A program made the translations under genes and the position numbers. From Xestospongia muta (taxonomy: Eukaryota > Porifera > Demospongiae > Haplosclerida > Petrosiidae), in assembly GCA_963693285.1 (NCBI GenBank), contig OY848924.1:6903842-6967841 (forward strand): 64,000 nt of DNA. The letters run 5' to 3'. The notes below the pieces were generated by a model, which was not told the origin of the DNA, ran no database searches, and saw only the letters and a list, made by a program, of their open reading frames with translations. Positions 25,481 through 36,536 of the stretch are shown here, piece after piece. Positions within the stretch are counted from its first letter, which is position 1. Every line of letters starts with the position of its first letter.

Positions 25481-28400
25481 TCAACAGAAACTGCATGCAG
25501 TAAAGTCAATATAATTAGCTAGTGGTTTTATAATGTCTTCTACAGACTGAACCAAATCAGAAAATGGTGGTCTCTCCTCTGGATTACATTTCCAACAGGA
25601 CATCATCAATTTATATCTGAAGACGATAATTATAATTACAATGCTAATATTAATATCTAGTTTCTTACATTTCCTCAGAACATGCTGCATTATTTGGACT
25701 GAGAAGTCTGCCTCCACTATCCAATAATTGAACAACACTCAAAGGATCTAGACCAGGATAGGGAATTTTACCAAGACTGAACACCTCCCAACATAACACA
25801 CCATATGACCACTGTGAAATTGGATAAAATAAAATCTTTAGCAATAAACGTAATCTACTGACTACATCTGTTTTCTCAGAGAATAGACCATCATGAAGGC
25901 TTTCTAATGCCATCCACTTAACTGGCAATTTAATAACAGTTTGATCAGAATCATCTTTTCTCCATTGTCTAAAATAACTGTGTATATAAACATCTTTTGA
26001 GAGCCCAAAGTCAGCTACTTTAATAATCCCATTAGCATCAATCCTAAATAACAGAGTGAATTGAGGAGAGATAACAACAGCTTACATGCAGTTTCTAGCA
26101 GCAAGATCTCTGTGCAAAAATTTTTGTTGAGCTAGATACAACATTCCCTTAGAAACTTGTAAGCACATAGAAAGAAGCTGTTTCCTTGCATTGAGTACAA
26201 TATCATCATCACTGGTTTCAGCTATTGTTAAATTTAGTCTCTCTTTCTTTAGATAAGACAACAGACTACCTCTAGCCATAAAAGGCATTACAATGTGAGG
26301 TGCCTGACCAAGATCAAGACAGACTCCAATAAGAGAAAGTACATTAGGATGATCAAAAGAAGACATCTTTAGACTCTCTTCCATAATGGAGTCAACATCT
26401 TCTTTACTGTAAAAACCTTTCATGTTGAAGAATTACAAATGATTTTAGAGTTAGTGATAGTACTGACCTTTGAGCGTTTTAACAGCAACAGGTACTGGAG
26501 CACTATTAATGATGTCACCATCAGGAGTTAGTAGTCCTCGATAAACTATACCAAATTCACCTTCAATCATGTGTGATATAGTGTGAACATAATCTATTAA
26601 CAATACCTTGACCAACAGTCTCTTGTAATTGCAACAATGATCCTGAAATAATCTTGTGCATAGATAACCGTTTCAAATATGAAGATGAAACACCATAAAT
26701 ATATGTGTGTCTTAGTATTTCAGTGATTTCTTCTTTGCTATCAGTATTTACTGTAGGATTATTACCTACTGTAGTAACCAGTGTTGAGTTTTTGATATTT
26801 ACGAAATATTTATCCTTATCATAAGGTGTCATAGAGATGTCCCTACAAAAACATAATTATTGCTTGTAATAACAATAACCACACTGTAAAAATTGATTTG
26901 TTGATTTAACCAATATATTTTTATACAGGTTGTATATGTGAAAGTAGATGTGAAAGTAACCATAACACTGTTTTGATTACTAATATTATTAATATTATAT
27001 TTATTAGTAATAAAAACAGTGCTATGTCTATTTTCACATCATATTAGTTTGCTACCTGCAACCTGTATAACAATACATTGGTTAAATCAACAAATCAATT
27101 TTTACAGTGCACTATAATAATTATTATATATCATCTTCTGTACAATTAAAACTTACTAACTACATTACCTAGTTTGGCTTTTGTTCTTTCTTCTTTTTAA
27201 ACACACTATTATTATGATCACTGATGCTATAGACAGGAGTACTACAATTGACACAGCAATGCTTATAATCAAATAAGTTGCCCAGTTACTAGCTGAATTT
27301 GAAGGTTGTGATAATGTAAGTGAAAAAGATGGAATATTTGTTGCAATTGATGTAGGTGAGGATGATAGAGTATACGTTGAAGTTGATGTAGGTGAGGATG
27401 ATAGAGTATATGGTGTAGATGACAAATCCTCTGATGTAGGAGAGAATGTTAGAATATTTGGTGCAATTGATGTAAGTGAGGATGATAGAATATGTGTTGC
27501 CGTTACAAAAAACCCTGATGACGGAATACATCCTGTCATTGATAATAGCCCTGATTCAGGTAGGAATGATACATATGAATCTGGAACAGATGTTGTAGTT
27601 CACAATTAAAAGTCTGATATAGGTGAGGATCATGGAACACATAGTGCATGTAGTCTAGTGTTGTTCTAGTGTAGATTATAATTTTAGTATCAAAGGCCTA
27701 ATTTTTATTATAATAATTTTAGCTGAGGATATATTTATAACCCTTTCTGATTAAATCTGGTAGTTTAGATAGTACATGTTGAAGAAAAAAAACTAGTTTG
27801 AATAGTTTATTGATACTAGGCTGATGTGAAAGTTGTATGATCAAAAGTCTGTCAACTAGCTTATGTAATGTGAACATGCTATCATGTATGTACTGAAGTA
27901 GGTTAAACATAATATATTTTGTTCCATTATATCAAGTAAGAACTTTAACTTAGAATGCAATAACAGTTACTATAATTACAATCTAATTAGTCTGAAAAAT
28001 AAGTTACCCAGAATTAGTTAATGTCAAAATTATGTCTTTGATCACACATGAGAGCTACCCTTTGCTACATATAGCAATATAACTATTATATAGTGTATGT
28101 ACATTATGTAATATCAATTTAGTGGAATGCATGTCAAACTTTGATTATGGTAATTAACTTACATCTGACTGTTAGTTGCCATATCTGTTTGTCTGACCCA
28201 ATACTACATGAGACATTGGTGAAGTCTCCCTCTTCCAGTCCTCCAATAACTAGGCAAGTACAGGAGACATTGTATGGTGTTGAGAAGTCACAAGAAATAC
28301 TTGCATTCACATGACCAAACTTTAAGTTAGGACAATTAAGTCTTGTATAATCTCCATTAGTATCACAACCTATACTATCCCTTCTTGGAGTTAATGTTGT

Positions 28401-31400
28401 ATTGAACAATTGAAATGTCATCATTTCATTACTTCTTACTGATGCTTCACAAGTAAAGCAATACGTTTCAGTGGCTAGAATAGCTTTGTTGTCAGGATAA
28501 GCTACTATTTTATTCACACTACCTATATCTAATAGTGAAAGAATAAAGTAAAAACACTAATAGACAATAGTTATAGCATACATACCTTCTTTAGTGCTAA
28601 CTGTGATTAAGTCACCATCATAATTAGGCTGAGTTAGTAAACTAATTGTAACTTTACATTGGTATGTGGCATCAAACAGAGGTGTATAAAATGGAGCAGA
28701 TAATTCATGATTGGCCGAATTAGCAAAGAAAGGAACTGACTGATCTTGTATTATCCTTGTAGCTCCTAAAAATTGAACCTTCCATGACAAACTATAGCCA
28801 TTAGGATAGGCTCCAGGTTGATAAGAGCAGTTTAAAACTAGTGGTTTACCCCATGTGAAAGATTGGTCAGTATCAATGTTAAGTTCCACAGGTATAGCTA
28901 TAAGGAGAATAAAATTTAAATAATTTTATATAAGAGAATGTCAATCATGATACTTACGTATGAGGATTTTAAATGTAGAAATAATTGCATTATTAGTTGT
29001 AGTTCTACAAATATATCTTCCTTCGTTAGTTTTATTTAGAGTGAAGTTGTGATATTTTATTGGTGGTCCTAACGACTTTGGGCCACTTTCAGAGTCAATA
29101 TAAAAGAAAGTTGCATCTACTGGTAGCATATTTAAATCATCTCGACATGTTAGACTCACAAAATTATTATCTCTGTCCACATGTATTGTAGAGGATATAC
29201 CTGTAGTTCGAGTTGCAAGGAGACAAAGGATAATTATAATTACAATGCTATCATGTATGTACTGAAGTAGGTTAAATTTAATATATTTTTGTTCCATTAT
29301 ATCAAGTAACAGCTTCAACTTAGAATGCAATAACAGTTACTATAATTACAGTGTAATTAGTCTGAAACATAAGTTACCCAGAGATAGTTAATGCCAAAAC
29401 TATGTTTTTGACCACACGTGACTGACATGAGAGCTACCCTTTGCTACATATAGCAATACAATTATCATATAGCATACATAGGTGTAGGAATAGGGAAGGG
29501 GACTGGGGGGGCCATGGCTCCCGCCCCAACCAAATACATAATCATTAGTGAACATGCAGTTCATTGTTCTTGTTCCACAATTATGTATAGTATTGACTGG
29601 TCTTCACTAATCTTAAAGTTATCATAACATTACATGCACGACTGGTTAACATCAACTCTATTAACACCTGGAATTTATCATGTGGCATACTGACTGGGAC
29701 TAAGAAAATGTCAGATTTAGAACTTGAAAAAAGTAGCAGTAGTCTACAATCTTTGGCTTAACAATGCCTCCTCCATCAAAAGGATGAAACAGAAGAAGCT
29801 CCAATTTTCAATGTCAGGGCCTAAAATTTCTTAAAACTACAACTAGTCAAAAATTCCAAATGACTATTGATTGTGTAACAATTAATGCTAAAAATTAAAA
29901 TGTGGGTTTTAGTTCTTTTTATATTTGTGAATGAATTATCTGTCACTATCAAGTTCACTTTCTTCAAAAAATCCATGGTAATATTCTTGTTTCTTTATGA
30001 CGTTCATGTTAAATTTTTTTTTGCGAATGTCTGTCTCTCTTTTAAAACTTGACCTATCATCAGACTTTATTAGATCATATGCTGAAATAGCTGACTCAAC
30101 AAACATATTGTGTGGGCTGACTGCTACAGTTTGCGCAATTAACTTAAGACAATCTTCACCAACTATGCAACCTTGCATTGATAGATTGGATAATTTGAAA
30201 AAAACAGTTAACAAGTTTAGCTTGTCAAGACTATTCACTTCATTCAAATTTGCCAAGACACCCTTAACTTCAATCCATCATGATGTAATTATAAAGCATA
30301 TATGCACGTGTCAAACTAAGTAAATAATGATGGCCCCCCCAATTAGAAATTCATTCCTACACCTATGTATAATGCATGTACAATATGTAATATCAATTTA
30401 GTTGAATGGATGTCAAAACTCTCATTATGGTAGTTAACTTACCTACGACTGTTAGTTTCCATGTCTGTTTGTCTGACCCAATACTACATGAGACATTAGT
30501 GAAGTCTCGCTCTTGCAGTCCTCCAATAACTAGGCAAGTACAGGAGACATTGTACGGTGTTGAGAAGTCACAAGAAATACTTGCATTGACATGTCCAAAC
30601 TGTAAGTTAGGACAATTAAGTCTTGTATAATCTCCATTAGTATCACAACCCATACTATCTCTTCTTGGAGTTAATATTGTGTTAAACAATTGAAATGTCA
30701 TCATTTCATTACTTCTCACTGATGCTTTACAAGTAAAGGAGTATGTATCATTGACCAGAATAGCTTTGTTGTCAGGATAAGCTACTATTTTATTCACACC
30801 ATCTATATCTAATAGTGAAAGAATAAAGTAACGACACTAATAGATAATAGTTATAGCATACATACTTTCTTTAGTGCTAACTGTGATTGAGTCTCCATCA
30901 TAATTAGACTGAGTTAGTGAACTAATTGTAACTATACATTGGTATGTGGCATCAAACAGAGGTGTATAAAATGGAGCAGATAATTCATGAGTGGCCGAAT
31001 TAGCAGAGAAAGGAAGTGACTGATCTTGTATTGTCCTTGTAGCTCCTGAAAATTGAACATTCCATGACAGACTATAGCCATTAGGATAGGCTCCAGGTTG
31101 ATAAGAGCAGTTTAAAACTAGTGGTTTACCCCATGTGAAAGATTGGTCAGTATCAATGTTAAGTTTCACAGGTATAGCTATAAGGAGAATAAAATTTAAA
31201 ATAATTTTATATAGAAGAATGTCAATCATGATACTTACGTATGAGGATTTTAGATGTAGAATTAACTGCATTATTAGTTGTAGTTTTACAAGTATATCTT
31301 CCTTCGTTATTTTTATTTAGAGTGAAGTTGTGATATTTTGTTGGTGGTCCTAACGACTTCGGGCCACTTTCAGAGTCAAGATAAAAGAAAGTTGCATCTG

Positions 31401-31569
31401 CTGGTCCCACATTTAAATCATCGGTGCATGTTAGATTCACAAAATTATTATCTCTGTACTCGTGTATTGTAGAGGATATACCCGCAGCTCGAGTTGCAAG
31501 GAGACAAAGGAGCACACCAACCATCGTTATTGCCTTGTACGCTGGCTGTAGTTGTAGTTGAACAATCAT
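25481..31569 (-). CDS. Gene D: complete Ig-domain receptor tyrosine kinase with six Ig domains
   Basis: Exons: 31569-31239, 31177-30866, 30802-30443, 29200-28958, 28897-28586, 28522-28163, 27580-27169, 26842-26607, 26560-26468, 26416-26086, 26043-25863, 25811-25669, 25616-25481. They sum to 3450 nt, about 1149 residues, in frame. Order: signal peptide + Ig1-Ig2-Ig3, then a second full Ig1'-Ig2'-Ig3', a long Ser/Thr stalk with SSPTS-like repeats, membrane helix, juxtamembrane, kinase. Glycine loop, VAVK, helix-C Glu, HRDLAARN, DFG, PVKWMALE, WSYG and CW..NPEERP are all intact. The stalk acceptor used by gene C is mutated here (ACAG to ACAA), so the start of exon 27580-27169 is my best alternative. 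The juxtamembrane exon includes 17 codons that are an intron in gene C. A MITE sits in the intron before it. Confidence 0.85.
26882..27109. mobile_element. 228-bp palindromic MITE inside gene D
   Basis: Same CACTGTAAAAATTGATTT ends as the element at 22348-22591, lying in the intron between the membrane and juxtamembrane exons. Genes B2, C and E lack it at the same site. Comparing them gives a 2-bp CA duplication. Confidence 0.85.
29479..30365. mobile_element. DNA transposon copy in a gene D intron
   Basis: It has the same TAGGTGTAGGAAT inverted ends and G/C blocks as the gene C copy. The minus-strand frame 30256-29936 (106 residues) includes VSPHNMFVESAISAYDLIKS and DDRSSFKRET. This resembles the C-terminal part of a subgroup of hAT-like transposases; moderate confidence from memory. 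In copies A and C the frame is interrupted. Confidence 0.65.
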
Positions 31570-31594
31570 ACTTGCATTCAGGGTGACAGGGGAG

Positions 31595-31698
31595 CCTGAA
31601 CTTTATGGACGATAATTATGGAATGGATACACACAAAGCAAGTACTGTAATCCACGCCCACGCAGTAAGCAGAGAGGTTTAATAACAAATAGTATATA
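31595..31698 (-). promoter_or_regulatory. Conserved 5' flank of gene D
   Basis: It is nearly identical to the flank of gene A, including the break where G/C-run transposon sequence begins just after AATAGTATATA. Confidence 0.4.
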
Positions 31699-32755
31699 AC
31701 ATCTAATATTATATCATAGGAGGCTGAAAGGGGGGGGCTGGAGGGGCTAGAGCCCCCCCCCCCCAATATTTAGAAAGAGGGGGCTCAGCCCCCCCAAATT
31801 TTTATTGCTTGTTACTTACCTCACAAAAAGAATCTAAGTTAATCTTATCGGTGTTGATGAAACTGTCAAAAGTTTGGACGTATTTGCAGGCCACAATGAC
31901 GGAAAAATGGCTTAACAATTGTCTGGTCCTTCATGTACACAAATGCATAACTAATAAGCGTGATCTTGTTGAAATAACTAAGGAATTTGTTATGGTAAAT
32001 GATGAATGAAGGGATGGGTGAGTTTTGGATTACTACTAAGGAATGCAATCAATTTTTATAATTACAAATACAAAATATTCCCTCAATAATTTACAATACA
32101 ACAGGGGTGAAAGTTAAATTAGAACTATGATGCAACAGTACAGTTTTCATCATAACACAGTCCTAATTAAGAGGACTATCAATGGCTTTTTTGAGTACTA
32201 GTGTTTGTAAAAATATTAACATATTGTTACGTCAGTGGAAATACAAATGATCTAATCACAGAGTGTCAATGAAATCAAGAAACACTGAAAAACACTTCTA
32301 TGATGAGAACTATTTTGTATTTTAACAATTGTGTGGGCTGGAACATTCATACTCATCCTTTTCTTGATTTATTTGTATCAATACATAGGATGTGTGTAAA
32401 CACAAGATTGGACAGTTTGACTTAACAGATCTTTAATTATTAATATGAATGAAGATTGCTATCAGAATCAAGCTATGCTACAATTTGCATTTCATAATCT
32501 TGTATAACTTCTCAATTTTATGTCCTTGATTTTCTATGTTGATCTAATTAATATAAACTTTACCATATTTGGTAATATTTTGTCATCATCAAATACATTA
32601 AGATAGTATTGTTATATTTGTTACATAGGTTTGTAGCCTTATATAATAAAGAGGACATCCTGATTGTTAAACACATCCATAAATGATACATGAATTGATT
32701 ATAATTATTACTTTTACATTTTTGCTATTTTCATTTAATATGCTACTGTATTTGA
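31699..32755. mobile_element. Insertion-like block, second copy
   Basis: Duplicate of 3338-4387, starting with G- and C-runs that can fold back (31720-31800) and flanked by the receptor 5' flank on both sides. The remainder is AT-rich and non-coding. Confidence 0.5.
31809..32009 (+). pseudogene. hAT-family transposase C-terminal remnant, second copy
   Basis: The 66-codon frame has KVWTYLQATMTEKWLNN and LVLHVHK, as at 3490-3642. Slightly longer at the 5' side, it still lacks any catalytic region. Confidence 0.6.
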
Positions 32756-33477
32756 TAATTATGAAAGGGATACACGCAAAGCAAGTACTGTAATCCACAC
32801 CCACGCAGTAAGCAGAGAGGGTTAATAACGAATAGTATATAGACTAGCCATTAGCGACAGTACGTTAGCAATTATAGTCCAAAAAGAGTATAAAACTACC
32901 TGAAAGGCAGACATGGGCCTGGCAATATAAGTAAAATTCATTGTAGTAATTATAAATGACAACAATTGTACAATGAGATAAAAAGTATTGTGCCTTATTG
33001 TTAGAGTCTTTACAGCTTTTATCCACATCTTTCTTCATTTGTTTATATAAAAAGAGCTCTATTGAGTTTTGAAATCAAGTGATCCTGTCAAACTCATTAG
33101 AAATCCGTACAGGAGGCACTTTCACACAATGAACACGTGCCATTACTAGGTTTGACAAGATTTGATTGCTCAGCAAAAATATTATGAAGAGCATATGGCT
33201 TAAGTAATAGGTTACACAACTCTGAGTCAACTTCAGAATCAAAATAATGATGATGGTGGTGTTTGTAAGAACATTGAGGTAAGTATTGGTATTACATTAT
33301 GTATAGTGAACATAGCAATAGTTCAGAATTAATTTAATTCAGTTCTTAGTTATTGTAATGCAAGTTGAGGTGGAGCAAATGGTGTAGTTCCTGTTTAGTT
33401 AATTTGTTTTGTATATCCTATATATACAATGTATCATATAGTGCAGTGGTATTGTATCTATGTATATTCAATATTAA

Positions 33478-33745
33478 GTCATTTGTAAGAGCAACAAACA
33501 TTATTCAGGCTATTATAATAATGCATGCATGGACTGTTAAAATAGATTAGTTGTTTCAACCAATTAATGGCCATTCATGTTGAATGTATACCTACAAAAT
33601 ACATTCAGTAATAAGTCATTTTGTAAGAGTAACAAACATTACTCAGGCTATTATAACAATGCATGCATGGACTGTTAAAATAGATTAGTTATTTCAACCA
33701 ATTAATGGCCATTTATGTTGATTGTATACCTACAAAATACATGTT
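33478..33745. repeat. Minisatellite, two units of 137 bp
   Basis: Units start at 33478 and 33615 and match the four-unit array at 5111-5650. The two-unit difference explains the 276-bp change in offset between the duplicated blocks. Confidence 0.9.
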
Positions 33746-34303
33746 TGAATAGATGGTTCATGTATTTCAATAAATTCCTAGAAAGGACATGTATACTGTT
33801 AAAATAGATTGATTGTTTTAACTAATTCATACTCAGTTAGGTTGCATGTATCCTTTAAAAATGTATTATGTTATGATTACTCCTTACTATGAAATTAATA
33901 GTTCACATGACTTGTTAGAAAGTAGATGACTGATAACAGTAAAACTACCCACATTGTTTACTTAAAATAATTAGTAAATAGTAGAGTCTGAAATTTCCTT
34001 TATGGAGAACTCTAGCTAGTCTGTTGTTGACATTTCTGAGAAGTTACTTGTTGAAGTTCATGAACTATAAATTCTATAGTAATTGGTAATCAAAACAGTT
34101 CATGTTTTTTAAATATATTTAAACAAAGGGCACATGCATGCAACCAAATTGACTATGAATCATTTAAAACAATCTGTTTAAACAGTGACATATACCAGTC
34201 ATCAGTAAATGTAATTAACTAAATCATTGGTTGCTAGGTTTAATATTATCATTTTTGTTGTTGTTAATTTATATAGGTAGATGATAGCACTGAGTTTTCT
34301 TTA

Positions 34304-34837
34304 ATGTCAACAAACCAAACTACCAATCAGCCTGACACAGATTCTAACAGCACTAACAAGAGTCAACAACCACAAGAACTGGAAACTTTGGCTTCTCAAG
34401 TACAAGATAAAAATGGCCGAGTGCTATTAAGTTCTCATTCATTTGCTTCATCTACTAGCAACATGTCTGGAGCATCACCGTTACATAGCCTCAAATCATC
34501 TTCAACACACACTGATCCCTTTATTCTATCCTTTCTTTATAAGAAAATAAAGGTTTGTCAAGGATGTGAAAATAAATTTTGTAAAAATCGAATACTGCCA
34601 AAAGATCTCTGCATCAAACATTGGGAATCACAAGAGTTTCAACCAAAGGGATCAAGTATAACAAGAAAGCGTTATAGTTATGGATATTATCATTGTAGAA
34701 AGAGGTGTCTTTTACGTCGTTGGACCAACTTCCATATCTCTCAATTAGATTATTCAAATGTTCGTAGTGAATTGGAACAGAAACACAAAGATCACCTTTT
34801 TAAAGAATTTGAAATCAGTTTAAAAATTCTAATTTAA
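34304..34837 (+). CDS. Uncharacterised Ser/Thr-rich protein with a CQGC module, second copy
   Basis: 177 residues, almost identical to the copy at 6213-6746; visible replacements include ESRVF to ESQEF, CRRRC to CRKRC and LLCRW to LLRRW. The cysteine and histidine pattern is kept apart from the last change. Both copies being open suggests recent duplication, or constraint; the sequence alone does not decide. Function unknown. Confidence 0.5.
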   Translation: MSTNQTTNQPDTDSNSTNKSQQPQELETLASQVQDKNGRVLLSSHSFASSTSNMSGASPLHSLKSSSTHTDPFILSFLYKKIKVCQGCENKFCKNRILPKDLCIKHWESQEFQPKGSSITRKRYSYGYYHCRKRCLLRRWTNFHISQLDYSNVRSELEQKHKDHLFKEFEISLKILI

Positions 34838-35156
34838 TGGCTAAATGTATATTGATAATCTTAAGTTTGATTAATACAAATTAATGTTAGTACAAGTTAT
34901 TTATTTATTATTACAATTGAGTAGACTCTTGGCTATATGGATGCAGATGATGCCAACTTTTAAACAAGATGTTTGCAAACATTTATTCATAAAGTAGTAA
35001 AGTCAACAACTACATACCCTGTTCACTATACCTGTAGTATTTTATTACTGGTACTCTAGACACTTCCTTAATTATACTATATATATAGCTTCTAATTCTT
35101 ATTAACTTTGCTACAAAAGTAGCTGAGCAAAGCTGCCATTTATATTAATATAAATC

Positions 35157-35977
35157 ATGGATGCTATTTTTAATTTTTTCTTTTTCAGTTTATTACTGTG
35201 TGGCAGTAATGCTCATATTGCTGAATGTACAGGTCAACTAACTTCACGTCCTCCCTCGCTCTTTGAACAGTACTGCTGCATTCCTAGTAACAGTGGAAAG
35301 AAGTTCAAATTGAGGCAGAACAATCACATCAACTACATTCTCTGTCCAACTACAGTGCATACATCTTGATATATAATAATATTGATCATGATGTGTGTGG
35401 TATTCTTAACTCTGGTGTGTTTAGTCATACATTCTTCTCTACTCAAGGAAACCATTACAGTAAGAAGGTGTGTGGTCAACTAAGAGGGTACCAATATCAT
35501 TCTCCAGATGGGTTTGGTCAAGGTAGCAATAACATTGAGTCATATTATGTTGATGGTGTTTCTATTACATATAGTAGTAATCCACGTCAACATATTTGGA
35601 CATATGCAGTTGGTTTAACTTCTGATAATGTACCCTACCCAAATTATTGTTGTCCATGTAATACTAACAATATTATAGCACCTGGACTTAAACCAAACTT
35701 TATTGGAGATGACTATTATTGTGAATCAGCCGTTCCTCCTTATGTAAGTGGAAATACACAAAGATGGCAATATGTCTTATATGTTAATGACCCATTATGG
35801 GATGGACAACAATGTGATGGAAACGAAGAACCATGTTGTACTAACCCTAAGATGCCATGGTTTATAAAGACTCTTAATGTGATTACCAATGAAGATATTG
35901 AACTAAGAGTGTATGCAAATACAATTTATCCTGATGAAGATACTCCCTTGGATATTATTGAACTCTATGTTAGCTAA
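35157..35977 (+). CDS. Secreted Cys-rich protein of an uncharacterised invertebrate family
   Basis: A first frame, 35157-35369, gives a signal peptide (hydrophobic residues 5-20) and CCIPSNSGKKF. A second, 35366-35977, gives 203 residues with VCGQLRGYQYHSPDGF, VDGVSITYSS, HIWTYAVGLTS, CCPC, GDDYYCES, DPLWDGQQC and PCCTNPKMPWF. Many cysteines fit an extracellular fold. The two frames are joined across a stop at about 35367. Either a short intron (GT at about 35356 to AG at about 35429, about 70 nt) removes the stop, or both copies inherited a frameshift. The intron reading loses about ten residues of the second frame. Confidence 0.55.
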
Positions 35978-36536
35978 CTCCTTATATAATCAGTTATATT
36001 TACATTTTGTTACTTTGTTTATACCAGTTTTAAAATTTGTGTGATTTACACTAAATATAATAATTAGAATTTCATTTTTGGGAATTCATTAGAATTTATC
36101 AATTGGCCTTTTTCCAGTGATATCATTTGTTTGTTCAGATTAAGAGGAGCAGAATAAAATAGACCACTGCATTTTCTTTATCATTGATTTATATATAGTT
36201 AAATCTAATCATCTTGTAAATAGAGTCTCTTTAAAGCTCAGACAAATACATCAACAATAGTATTACTACTGAAAATTTACTGCTATTGTTTCATTAACAA
36301 ACCCAATACTGAATTTCCACAATGCCAAATATTCACAATGTAGTATATATGTATGACTTGATCTTAATATTTGTACCAATCATTTACTTTGATCATCAAT
36401 ACTTTAAACAACTATAGAGCTTTATAACATATCAATCTAGTTAATTCTGTGACATTTACTCCTAAATATAGCTATATCATGCTGTATGCCAGTCACAGCC
36501 AAATAAAATCTTTAGCAATAAACGTAATCTACTGAC

